A DNA stretch of 64,000 nucleotides, taken from assembly GCF_019355555.1 (NCBI RefSeq), contig NZ_CP072142.1:62001-126000 (forward strand), written 5' to 3'. The position numbers and the translations under genes are program-made. Within the stretch, counting starts at the first letter, position 1, and each line of letters starts with the position of its first letter. The notes beneath the pieces are model-generated. The model ran no database searches. It worked only from the letters and a program-made list of their open reading frames with translations, and had not been told where the DNA came from. This DNA is from Rhizobium sp. L51/94 (GTDB lineage: Bacteria > Pseudomonadota > Alphaproteobacteria > Rhizobiales > Rhizobiaceae). Positions 43,951-52,410 of this stretch are shown here, piece after piece.

Positions 43951-44460
43951 CCACATTGCCTCCACGTCGCCAACCGGTTCTTGATAGTAGATACCTTAAA
44001 AGTTCGTCCTTTCTTCCAAAAAACCAACGAGGGCGTATCAGGAATTTTTTGGCCTGAGCACGGGGACAGTGAGCGGCCTCGCCACCAAGGCCCTAATCAC
44101 GCCGGTACGCATCGAGGAAGAACTCGCCTGCTGTATGCGTAGACTGGTGGGGATATTTGCTTGTAGATGTCGGGAAAGACCAAGGGCTACCGCGCTCGCG
44201 CCAACCGAATCGTCGCACCTACAACAGCCCGGCGGCGTCCACCGAACCGATCACAATTTTCGCAGGGTAAGTCTGCCCTGATCGTATCGATGCCGGGGGG
44301 CCACCGATCTGGCGTTTTCGCGGGTGAGATGCAGTACGTCGGCCACTTAACCCATTGCCCCTGTTTGCACCGCCTCAGCCATCACCTCGTCTCATTTGAG
44401 AAATCGACTCATTCATCATAAAATGACTGACATCAAAGCCATGTCGGCCATGTACGGAGA
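43951..44460. other. Intergenic region with duplicated hipB leader
   Basis: From about 44225 the DNA resembles the leader of the intact hipB gene (34580-34905). The TCATATATGA operator is not conserved here: the equivalent place reads TTCATCATAAAATGAC. Confidence 0.6.
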
Positions 44461-44700
44461 TTTATGTTGGCTTCGCCAAAGACCAAATCGGGGCTTTAAA
44501 GACTGGGGCACAACATGCGCAACGCACGCCTGCGGCGCGGCATCACCGCGTCTAATCTCGCAGCCCGCGCCGGTACGTCTTCCAGTGTCGTTGGGCAGCT
44601 CGAAAAAAGCGATCCAGGTGTCGGCGTCGGAACACTTGCCGATATTCTCCGTAGCGCAGCATCCCGTTCTGCGGGCGCAGCGCTTCCCCAGTCAGTTTGA
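44461..44700 (+). pseudogene. Decayed duplicate of hipB
   Basis: Nucleotide similarity to the hipB gene at 34906 starts in the leader (TACGGAG before a TTATGTTGGCTTCGCC start) and continues through the HTH: MRNARLRRGITASNLAARAG, then TSSSVVGQLEKSDPGVGVGT and LADIL, after which similarity stops. A frameshift lies near the start and the last third and the hipA gene are missing. It is a truncated copy of the antitoxin. Confidence 0.75.
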
Positions 44701-44916
44701 GTTTGCCGCAACCCACTTTCGGTTGGGCTTTGATGCCAGATAGGCAACGTAATCGTCAGAGGCGTCGGCAAAAAAAAGAGCCGCCTCCTGCTCGCGCCAT
44801 CCAGCCTCCACCGCGTCACGGATGAATGCGGTGAGTGCCCGTTTGCACATGGCCGCACATTCTACCGAACGCTCCTTTTGATCGACGCTAAACTTGGGCG
44901 GATGAAAATAGGTCAT
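44692..44916 (-). CDS. Small hypothetical protein, paralogue of the next gene
   Basis: About 74 residues (85 if started at the ATG at 44949). MCKRALTAFIRDAVEAGWRE then QEAALFFADASDDYVAYLAS. The motif GW-x-E-x-E-x-A-x3-ADA-x-D is shared with the 45001 gene. Helical and soluble; a rhizobial family I do not recognise by name. Confidence 0.5.
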   Translation of the reverse strand: MTYFHPPKFSVDQKERSVECAAMCKRALTAFIRDAVEAGWREQEAALFFADASDDYVAYLASKPNRKWVAANSN

Positions 44917-45000
44917 GCCGGATGATGGCACAGCCCTTGGCTCTTGCAACCGACAGCCTTTGTTAAGCTTACCAGGTAAGGTTAAAATCCCGTCGTTATG

Positions 45001-45207
45001 CTAGTGGGATGCACCGCGTTTGGACTTCGCCAGCAGCATGACGTGCTCATCCGCGGCATCAGCCAGCGCGACTGTAATTTCAACTTCAGACCAACCCCTG
45101 CCTCCTAACTTTGCAATAAGTTCTGACATGAACTTGTACACTTCTGTTCGGCAGTCAGTATTCGTTACATCATCTTCGAGTCGCTCATCGAAATTTAAGT
45201 TTTCCAC
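45001..45207 (-). CDS. Small hypothetical protein, paralogue of the previous gene
   Basis: 68 residues from a GTG with GGAGAGAGAA upstream: MENLNFDERLEDDVTNTDCR, then LIAKLGGRGWSEVEITVALA and DAADEHVMLLAKSKRG. Shares GW-E-E-ADA-D spacing with the gene at 44692. Unknown function. Confidence 0.55.
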   Translation of the reverse strand: MENLNFDERLEDDVTNTDCRTEVYKFMSELIAKLGGRGWSEVEITVALADAADEHVMLLAKSKRGASH

Positions 45208-45473
45208 TTCTCTCTCCGTTTAGTTACAATACGAGAATCACACAGGCGACTATTTGTTCAAATCACGAATTGTGACTCAGAATAGTCCTGCATCATGTAA
45301 TATACTGGCACAGCTACTTAGAGTGAATTTTTTAAGTGGCTGTTTTCTAATGAAATATTGATTATGTGATCGACGTTCTTTCTCAATCAACGAAATCGCG
45401 AGGGAAACATGGCATATTCACGACGCCGATTTGGTTGCAGGTGTGCGGATTACGCCACACCTGACGACCTATT
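45208..45473. other. Divergent intergenic region, AT-rich
   Basis: Lies between the small minus-strand gene and mucR. The middle is AT-rich (TGTGACTCAGAATAGTCC to TTTTTTAAGTGGC), as expected for divergent promoters and for MucR/Ros binding. No boxes assigned. Confidence 0.4.
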
Positions 45474-45914
45474 ATGAGCCACCCTGCCCCGCTTCCGACA
45501 CCGAAGACCCTGGCCGATCTTGTCGCCCAAATTGTTTCCAGCTACGTGCGCAAGCACGTCGTCCCGGTGACAGATATGTCAAATCTGATCACCGCTATTT
45601 ATCGCGCGCTCGACAGCTGCTCACTGGTGGTATTGCCAGCGCCGCAGGTCGAAGCACAAAAACCGGCCGTTTCCGTGCAAAAGTCGGTCCATAAGGACCA
45701 CATCACCTGCCTGGAATGCGGTAGCGACTTCAAATCACTGAAGCGGCATCTGGCGATGCACCATTCGATGTCGCCCGAAGATTATAGAGGGAAATGGAAG
45801 TTGCCCGGGAACTATCCGATGGTTGCCCCCCTCTATTCGGAAGCGCGCTCGAAAATCGCTCGGGAACTCGGCCTGGGTCAAAAAGGGCGACGCGCGAAAT
45901 TGAAAGGGCTCTAG
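45474..45914 (+). CDS. MucR/Ros family transcriptional regulator
   Basis: 146 residues, a paralogue of the MucR at 25423. The helical N-terminus is LADLVAQIVSSYVRKHVVPV; the zinc finger is CLECGSDFKSLKRHLAMHH; then SPEDYRGKWKLPGNYPMVAP and YSEARSKIARELGLGQKGRR. It lies between unrecognised small genes and the PsiF and autotransporter genes. MucR-type proteins commonly repress surface genes, so the adjacent adhesin and curli genes are possible targets, which is inference. Confidence 0.93.
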   Translation: MSHPAPLPTPKTLADLVAQIVSSYVRKHVVPVTDMSNLITAIYRALDSCSLVVLPAPQVEAQKPAVSVQKSVHKDHITCLECGSDFKSLKRHLAMHHSMSPEDYRGKWKLPGNYPMVAPLYSEARSKIARELGLGQKGRRAKLKGL

Positions 45915-46123
45915 TCGTGCGGGCGCGAAGCGAAGCTGTAGGCTTTCTTATCTCGACAGTTCAACGGCGGTCGAGCGGTCACCTGCGTAGAACGGCAATC
46001 CGATACTGCACGCCTGATAGCCTTACGGCCGCGTCAACCAAGAAAGCGCCGGATCAGAGCTAAGGACCGACCCTGGTCATCAGGCGCACTGAAGTCTCTT
46101 GCATCGTGTTTGCGGACGCCTTA

Positions 46124-46384
46124 CTAGCCTCCGACAGCATCGCTGACGCATTTCTTGGTGTATGAGGACTTTGCAGCGCCGGCCAGCGGTTTGCCATTTT
46201 TATCCTTGGCAGAGCTATCGCAGGCAGCAGCAGCCTCGTTGGTGCACTTCTTCAGCGACGAGGTCAGAGCCGCGCCGGCCAGCGGCTTTCCATTCTTGTC
46301 GATCGCCTTTGACTTGCATGTATCGGCGGCATTCGCGCTCGCGGCGGACAACACCAAGAAAACGGCCAGAAAGATCTTTTTCAT
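46124..46384 (-). CDS. Secreted PsiF-repeat protein
   Basis: 86 residues. A signal peptide MKKIFLAVFLVLSAASANAA is followed by two copies of a roughly 35-residue repeat: KSKAIDKNGKPLAGAALTSS-LKKC and DSSAKDKNGKPLAGAAKSSY-TKKC. The C-x-A-x4-K-x-G-x3-Y/L-x3-C pattern is that of PsiF, a phosphate-starvation-induced periplasmic protein of unknown function. The start at 46384 is chosen for the signal peptide and GGGAG upstream. The frame is open much further upstream, but that part is not convincing. Confidence 0.8.
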   Translation of the reverse strand: MKKIFLAVFLVLSAASANAADTCKSKAIDKNGKPLAGAALTSSLKKCTNEAAAACDSSAKDKNGKPLAGAAKSSYTKKCVSDAVGG

Positions 46385-46645
46385 AAATTCTCCCATTTCG
46401 ATTGCTTCAAAGATGCAGGCCCTGTCTTCGTTGCCTGTCAAACGCTTTCGCCTCGTTGGATTGTTGTAAGCGCTTCCGTTCCAACTTCGCAACGAGGTTG
46501 GCCTTGAATCACCGAACAAAATAAGGGGAGACTTCCCCATGGACGCTGGTTCTCTCCACATCGGACCGTCCTATTCGGGTCACAGTGGCCCGTGGCTAAA
46601 CATCATCGTCCGCCATGATCCTGCAGCCTGGTGGCCTTTCGCCAG
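46385..46645. other. Intergenic region
   Basis: Between the PsiF-like gene and the end of the autotransporter gene. No gene; it should hold the PsiF-like promoter. Confidence 0.4.
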
Positions 46646-49600
46646 CTAGAACCTGACAGACAGATTGGCCTTTACCGTCTGGCTAAGGGTGCTGCTGCCA
46701 TATTGACCGCTATAGGTGATGCCGATGGTCGATGCTTGGGCGGCGGCGAAATCTAGGCCGGCGTCGAGGACGAGGCTATCTTTGTCGAGCGCCGTGCCGA
46801 CGGTGGTGAAATCGTCGCCGCCGGCAAAGTGGAAGGAAGACTGCGTCGTCGTATCCCCGTAAGCATGGCGCCAACCAACCGAACTGCGCGCCGTAGCGTC
46901 AAGACCGGCCAGCGCGAACCCGGTTGAGGAGCGCAGACCTAGCGTAGTAAAAGTAACCCCCGCATTCTCGGCAGCGCTGCTCAAGGCCGCCGACCCGCCG
47001 GTCTCGTTGAAAGCGTCACTGTGCTGATGAACATAGGCGGCATTGGCAAAAGGTTCGAAGGCCAGTCTGCCGGCATAGATGCGGTAGCCAAGCTCGCCGT
47101 AGATCTGCGCCGTTGCTGCGTTGTAGTCGGCCGCCAAACTCTGTGAAAAGCCAGAAAATTCGACCTTTCGCTGCGTTGCGATCGACTGCCTCTCGTAGAG
47201 CGCGCCGACGCGCAAGGCCAGCGGTCCCCACTGGTTGCCGCCATAGACCCCGACATCGTAATTGTCGCTGCTACCGGACGCGCTGTCGTTGGCCTGATCG
47301 AAATTGCCTTTGCTATAGCCGCCCATCACACCGATACGCCATGTCGTCTCGCGGAACGGGGCATCCGCGCCGATTGCCACGCCCCCGACCGAATCCTTGA
47401 TACCGGCGGCGTTGGCGTCGCCGTCCGTCCTACCCCAGCCGCCATAGGCCTGGCCCCAACCGACAGCCCGCGCACTATGGGGATCGGCAAGGATAGCCGC
47501 GGCGGCCTGTGCCGCAGGAGTAGTGCTCTGCGTTTCGCCATAGCCGAGAGCGCTGCTTGCGCCGCCGGGCGGACCTCCGAGCACAAAGACGCTACCGCTG
47601 GCCGCGCCAACGCCGTCAAAGGCACTGCGCAGGCGGTCGATGCCAATGGTGCGCACGAAGCGGCTGTTGTCAAAAGTGGCGGTGGTCAACGCGCCATGCA
47701 GCGCGCCGGCCAGCTGACCAAAAGCATTGCGCGCCTGCTCGGCACTCAGCGTTTCGACAGACTGGTAAAGCGAATTATCACCGCCCAGACTTTCCACGCC
47801 CTCAGCGGCGGATCGCTGATTAACGGTCCTGGCGGTTGAGGCAAAGGCGACAGTGTTGCGGGTGAGCGTCAGGGTGACATCGTCTGTATCGTAGCCGAGC
47901 GTCGTATCGACGAAGGCGGCAGACGAGGCGAGGGCGCCGAAGGTGCCGATAACGCCGCGGCTCGCCGAGAGAACGGTGTAAGTCTTGCCAGCCCGCAGGC
48001 CGCTGGTATCGCCAAGGCTCACCGCAGCCCCGCTCACGATCCTCGCCGTGCCGATCACCTTGATCAGGTCGCTTCCCGTCCCATCGACGTCGAAAGTGTA
48101 GAGAGCGCCGCTGGCAAAGGTCAGATCGCCCGCGACCGTGAGGATTCCGACGCCGCTGCCGGGCGCAATGGTGGCGCCCGATGCGACGGACGTCGTTCCG
48201 ACGGTGCCGGTGCCTGACAGGACGCCGCTGTTGACGAGCATCGTGCCGCCAAGCAGGCCGTTTACCGTCAGCCTTCCGCCTGAGACGGTGGTGATCCCGG
48301 AAAAACTGCTGGAATCGCTGGTCAAGGACACGCTGCCGTCGGCAACATCTATGGCGCCATTGCCGTCAACAGACGCCGAAAGCGTGTAGGCCGGACCGCC
48401 GAAATTGAAAACGAGGGTGCCGCTGCCAGCGCCGAAGTGGATGGCACTGGTGTCGAGCGTTGCTGCACCGGCGGCGGTCTGGCCCAACGTGGAGCCGACA
48501 TTCAGGGTGCCGGTCGAGCCCGCCTGTGCGGCGATGGTAATGCTGCCAGCAGAGATCGTCCCGCCATCGGCAACAGTCACGGTGCCGGTGCTGGCATCGC
48601 CGATGGTCAGGCTGCCTGCGGTCGAAAAGGTCGAGCCGTCGCCGGTAACAGTCACCTTGCCGGTCGAGCCGGCATCTCGGCCGATCGTCGTCGACGAGGC
48701 GCTGAGCGCGCCGCCCAGAGTGACTTGCAGCGCACCGGTGCCGGCGCCCCCGACGATGAGGTCACCGCCGTCTCGCCAAGTGCTGCCGGCGCCAGTCACA
48801 AGGACAGTGCCGCTGCCATTGGAACTGTCACCCAGAACGAGCCCATTCGATTGGACAGTCCCGGCATTGGTGATTTTTGTAAGGCCGCTGCCGCTTCGGC
48901 CGACGATCACGGAATTTGTGACATCCCATTGCGAGCCGCCACCGTCGACAGTGACTATGCCGCTATCCCCGCCTGCATATCCCAGGGTCGCCGAGCTGCT
49001 CTCGACCTGACCAGCGCCGCTGATGTCGAGCGTGCCGTTGCCGGGGCCAGTGACGCCGCCGCCGTCACCGCCAATCAAGAGAGCTCCGGACGTCCAGACG
49101 GACCCAAGGCCGCCGACCCGGACCGAGCCGTTAGCATGAGCACCAATGATGGCGCTGCCGCTGGAGACGGTGGCGCCGGAAAAGATTGTCAGACTGGCAT
49201 CGCCCGCCTGGCCGACGATCAGTGAACCGTGCGTATCGAAGGCGCTGCCGCTGCCGCTGAGACCGACTGTGCTGCCGTTGCTGCCGGCAAGACTGCCAAT
49301 GACGGTGCTGTCGACCGACACAGTGGCTCCGGTTGAGATGGAGACGGTACCGAGGCCGCCATCGCCGACCGTGAGATCGCCGGCCGTCCAGGTGGTGCCG
49401 CCGCCGGCAATATTAACCGTACCTGTAGCCCCTGCGACCTGTGCGATGATCGTCTCGGCGGTGGATGCTGTGGCGCCGGTGACCACCTCGAAGCGGCCAG
49501 CGCCTGCCTTGCCGATGACGAAGGGGCCGCTCGTCTGGAAATAGGAACTTCCGCCGCTCACCCCGATGGTCCCGGAACTGCCGCTATCTGCCGCGATGGT

Positions 49601-50080
49601 CGCAGCACCGCTGCCGCTGTAGCCGCCAGCGGCCGTGATCGTCACAATGCCGAGGCCGGCAACACCGACCGTCAGATCGCCATTGCTCCAACGCCCAAGC
49701 GAGCCGGAGACGGTCACGCTGCCGTCGGCCGTGGCTCCGGCACCAAGATTTGCCGTCGTGGAGGTAAGTGCATTGTTGATAGTGAGATTGCCGCTTGCAC
49801 CATTGCCGACCGTCAGCCCGGCAATATTCGGGATCGGTGCTCCGAGATTATTGTAGATAATGGCAGAAGCTGGGGTGTCGATATCGACGTTGTCGCCAGC
49901 CTGGGGTGCGTGGCCAGCAGCGCCCCCGATCAGCCAGTTGCCGTCTTTCGTCCAGTCGGTGTCGACGGCGCCGCTCCAGGAGAGGGAGTCTGCAGCGGCG
50001 GGGCCCATGGATGCGGTGAGCAGCGCGACTGAAGCCATTAAAACCGTCAAAAGTCGCTTGCTAAACACATCATTTTCCAT
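46646..50080 (-). CDS. Autotransporter (type Va) with passenger repeats
   Basis: 1144 residues from MENDVFSKRLLTVLMASVAL, preceded by a signal peptide cleaved after AAA near residue 30. The passenger (about 35-800) is a right-handed beta-helix made of roughly ten 45-residue repeats such as GTVTVADGGTISAGSITIAA and GDSSNGSGTVLVTGAGSTW, the passenger-associated transport repeat type. A linker with LSAEQARNAFGQLAGALHGA precedes the 12-strand C-terminal barrel (about 870-1144), which has WGQAYGGWGRTDGD and ends NLSVRF with the terminal phenylalanine read by the BAM complex. Predicted surface adhesin or biofilm factor. It lies beside the curli locus on the same strand as csgG. Confidence 0.9.
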   Translation of the reverse strand: MENDVFSKRLLTVLMASVALLTASMGPAAADSLSWSGAVDTDWTKDGNWLIGGAAGHAPQAGDNVDIDTPASAIIYNNLGAPIPNIAGLTVGNGASGNLTINNALTSTTANLGAGATADGSVTVSGSLGRWSNGDLTVGVAGLGIVTITAAGGYSGSGAATIAADSGSSGTIGVSGGSSYFQTSGPFVIGKAGAGRFEVVTGATASTAETIIAQVAGATGTVNIAGGGTTWTAGDLTVGDGGLGTVSISTGATVSVDSTVIGSLAGSNGSTVGLSGSGSAFDTHGSLIVGQAGDASLTIFSGATVSSGSAIIGAHANGSVRVGGLGSVWTSGALLIGGDGGGVTGPGNGTLDISGAGQVESSSATLGYAGGDSGIVTVDGGGSQWDVTNSVIVGRSGSGLTKITNAGTVQSNGLVLGDSSNGSGTVLVTGAGSTWRDGGDLIVGGAGTGALQVTLGGALSASSTTIGRDAGSTGKVTVTGDGSTFSTAGSLTIGDASTGTVTVADGGTISAGSITIAAQAGSTGTLNVGSTLGQTAAGAATLDTSAIHFGAGSGTLVFNFGGPAYTLSASVDGNGAIDVADGSVSLTSDSSSFSGITTVSGGRLTVNGLLGGTMLVNSGVLSGTGTVGTTSVASGATIAPGSGVGILTVAGDLTFASGALYTFDVDGTGSDLIKVIGTARIVSGAAVSLGDTSGLRAGKTYTVLSASRGVIGTFGALASSAAFVDTTLGYDTDDVTLTLTRNTVAFASTARTVNQRSAAEGVESLGGDNSLYQSVETLSAEQARNAFGQLAGALHGALTTATFDNSRFVRTIGIDRLRSAFDGVGAASGSVFVLGGPPGGASSALGYGETQSTTPAAQAAAAILADPHSARAVGWGQAYGGWGRTDGDANAAGIKDSVGGVAIGADAPFRETTWRIGVMGGYSKGNFDQANDSASGSSDNYDVGVYGGNQWGPLALRVGALYERQSIATQRKVEFSGFSQSLAADYNAATAQIYGELGYRIYAGRLAFEPFANAAYVHQHSDAFNETGGSAALSSAAENAGVTFTTLGLRSSTGFALAGLDATARSSVGWRHAYGDTTTQSSFHFAGGDDFTTVGTALDKDSLVLDAGLDFAAAQASTIGITYSGQYGSSTLSQTVKANLSVRF

Positions 50081-50981
50081 CGAATGGCGATCATCTGGTA
50101 ATAGGTTATTAAGCATAAAAGATAAGAGACTATTAATTTCTGCAGGTCCTTTAAACATCCCGTCAATAGCAGTTTTATATTACCGATTGTCGTTGTCGAT
50201 GAGATACATAAGGTGCAATTGCTCCGACGGGATTATTTGTACGCCAGTGTCAATTTACATTGCTTAAGCAAATCGATCTGCACGTCAACCCATTGTTGCT
50301 CCAATATTGAACAATCCCATATGAAACACCCGCATCTGAATCTCTTTCGAAACTGTCGTGATCTTGGATGATTGAAGGTAAACGACGTGTAGACTTTAAG
50401 GTGGGCGACGTTAGCGTCAGGAGGACTTCGGAGAATCGCAATCATTTGCCTCGTGCACATCACCCTCCTTAGACGATTAGACTGCCGCTTTCATTAATGT
50501 TTGATGACAGCAGGATGACCGAGCCAGCTGTCCCCCCTCCCAAACGGGCGGATGCCACAGAAATAACGGACTGCGATATGCATGGCGTCAAACAGATCGA
50601 AAATCGCGATCCGTCGCGTCACTTTGTCCTCACGTCCGATCGAAGACCAGAGGCGGGATACCGCTGTCAACCGTGCTGACATATGCGGCCCCAGCAGTCC
50701 GTAGCCACCGGCTAACGCGCCGGGCCATGTTTCCGAGACCGAAGACGCAGGCGTCTGTCCCCTTCTGCATCTTGCATCCCGCATCCTGCATCGTGCATTT
50801 TCAGGTGGTGATGCGCGCGGTTGGTCCCACTTGCCTGAACACCTTATATCCCTTCGCCTCAGGACACCCTTAAGCATAAAATATGAATGGGATTGAAACG
50901 GTCTATTAATCAAATATGTCCAGCAATATTTTAACATAAACCATGTAGGTTTCAGTCACGAGAAAACATCGGGAGATAAAA
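50081..50981. other. Intergenic region between autotransporter and curlin genes
   Basis: About 900 nt without a supportable gene. It holds a five-fold heptanucleotide repeat, described separately, and the divergent promoters of the autotransporter gene and the plus-strand curlin gene. Minus-strand frames at 50233-50463 and 50494-50937 have no recognisable features. Confidence 0.45.
50767..50801. repeat. Five heptanucleotide repeats GCATNNT
   Basis: The segment reads GCATCTT GCATCCC GCATCCT GCATCGT GCATTTT, five consecutive 7-nt units sharing GCAT. Possibly a simple-sequence expansion or a cluster of regulator half-sites upstream of the curlin gene. Confidence 0.75.
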
Positions 50982-51383
50982 ATGAAGCTTTTACTTGCTG
51001 GCGTAACCATCGTCGTCACTGGTTTGCTTGCCAATGCGAGCCATGCCGCTGACGGTTACATGTCCTCGCCTGCCTTCATCCAGCAGGTATCTGGAACAGG
51101 CTTCTCCAGCCTCAGCACATCCGCAATCATGAAGCCGCTTATGGATATGAGCGCCTCGATGCCGAGCGTCGCAAACAGCCCAACGTCTGGCAATTTGGCC
51201 AACACGCTTCAGGTCGGCGAGTACAATATGGCCAGCATAGAGCAGAGCGGATCCGGCAATATCGGCTTCATCCAGCAAAGCGGCACGTATAACACGGCGA
51301 CGATCACACAGAGCAGTATCGGCAACCAGGCTTTCGTATCACAACAGGGTCGCAACAACGTCGCGATCATTCATCAACATTGA
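50982..51383 (+). CDS. Curlin repeat protein (CsgA/CsgB-like)
   Basis: 133 residues with GGGAG upstream. Signal peptide MKLLLAGVTIVVTGLLANAS ending SHAA. After a 55-residue spacer there are about three curlin repeats: NLANTLQVGEYNMASIEQSG, GNIGFIQQSGTYNTATITQS and GNQAFVSQQGRNNVAIIHQ, with the Q-x-G-x2-N-x-A-x-I-x-Q core. Secreted through CsgG, such proteins form or nucleate curli amyloid. It is transcribed towards csgF, opposite to the rest of the locus. Short length suggests a nucleator or minor subunit. Confidence 0.85.
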   Translation: MKLLLAGVTIVVTGLLANASHAADGYMSSPAFIQQVSGTGFSSLSTSAIMKPLMDMSASMPSVANSPTSGNLANTLQVGEYNMASIEQSGSGNIGFIQQSGTYNTATITQSSIGNQAFVSQQGRNNVAIIHQH

Positions 51384-51456
51384 AACCCTTGCCTCGATCA
51401 TACTTGCTTGAGCGCGGTGGAAGCGGTCATGCAAGTATGAATCGAAGATGCGGCTT

Positions 51457-51750
51457 TCAGTTGGTTGTGCCGGAATTGGTCGTTGTATCGGGGAGCGTCG
51501 TCGTTGCTGCCGCCGGCTGCGTGACGGTGCCAAAACTTGGAAAGTCGATAGAGAATCCAGACCCTGACGATCCCGATCCCGACGCTGCCTTGCCCTGGGC
51601 ACTTGCCTGTGACAGGAGCCAGCTTCCGTTCTGCGGACTGCCGCCGAATGTTGGATTGACGGGCGTGTAGACGAGTTGTGACGCGTACGCAGAAGCTGCA
51701 GCAGTTATGGCAATTCCCGCCGACAAGGCAACCATCTTAAACAAACGCAT
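51457..51750 (-). CDS. csgF: Curli assembly factor CsgF
   Basis: About 97 residues. Signal peptide MRLFKMVALSAGIAITAAAS ending AYA, then SQLVYTPVNPTFGGSPQNGS WLLSQASAQG, an exact fit to the CsgF N-terminus that inserts in the CsgG channel and forms the second constriction. The C-terminal half is short, Gly/Ser/Thr-rich and differs from enterobacterial CsgF (about 138 residues). The start is chosen for the signal peptide and AAGGAG 8 nt upstream; the frame is open 23 codons further. It is the last gene of the minus-strand curli operon. Confidence 0.92.
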   Translation of the reverse strand: MRLFKMVALSAGIAITAAASAYASQLVYTPVNPTFGGSPQNGSWLLSQASAQGKAASGSGSSGSGFSIDFPSFGTVTQPAAATTTLPDTTTNSGTTN

Positions 51751-51784
51751 GAAGTGACTCCTTAGTAAGTTTTGCGAGAGATAT

Positions 51785-52387
51785 TTATTTCTTGAAGACA
51801 TACATCTTTCCAGGGACAATCACAACATTCGCGTTGCTAAGGCCGTTGAGACCGGTCGGCATAAGGTAGTTGCCGCTTTGTTGCGTCTGGATGGCCAAGA
51901 CTGTCGTATTCTGTGCATTGCGGACGTCCAACACACCGGCGAGGTTGTCACCGGCCTGGACATAAGCAACCTGGTTGTTGTTGCCCGAGACGCCCACGAG
52001 CTGGAAGTCGTTGTTTCCCTTAGCGACCTGGCTGACAGTATTGTTCGACCCGCCTTGGACGAGCAACAATGCGGAATTGTCGCCCTCCACCGCCTGAACC
52101 GCGCGGTTGTTGATGCCCGACTGCTGGATGACAGAAAGGCTGTTCCGACCGTTCACGCCCGACGTTGCAGAATTGTCGGTGCCCAACTGCAGTATCTGTG
52201 TCGAGGACCCTGCGTTCGGTGCCGCATAGGCCGCGATCGGCGACATCAGGGAAATGACTGTCGAGGCCGAATTACCTGCGTCCATCAGTAAGGGCTCAGA
52301 GGCAAAAGCAGGCGCCGACGCGAGAGCAAGCGCGAGGCAAAGGCCTGACATAGGCTTGGCATATCGTTTGATTGAGTTTTGCATCAT
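51785..52387 (-). CDS. Curlin repeat protein (CsgA/CsgB-like)
   Basis: 200 residues. Signal peptide near MSGLCLALALASAPAFASEP. Repeats start about residue 62: STQILQLGTDNSATSGVNGR, NSLSVIQQSGINNRAVQAVE, NSALLLVQGGSNNTVSQVAK and NQVAYVQAGDNLAGVL, five or so curlin units with the Q-x-G-x2-N core. The C-terminus NVVIVPGKMYVFKK has a basic tail like CsgB, which anchors the fibre, so a nucleator role is a fair guess. It lies between csgH and csgF. Confidence 0.82.
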   Translation of the reverse strand: MMQNSIKRYAKPMSGLCLALALASAPAFASEPLLMDAGNSASTVISLMSPIAAYAAPNAGSSTQILQLGTDNSATSGVNGRNSLSVIQQSGINNRAVQAVEGDNSALLLVQGGSNNTVSQVAKGNNDFQLVGVSGNNNQVAYVQAGDNLAGVLDVRNAQNTTVLAIQTQQSGNYLMPTGLNGLSNANVVIVPGKMYVFKK

Positions 52388-52410
52388 TCCACCCTTTTAC
52401 TCGTGAACTT

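Noticed and set aside
48437..49225. A 262-codon plus-strand frame
   Set aside because: Antisense to the autotransporter passenger repeats; no domain or ribosome binding site.
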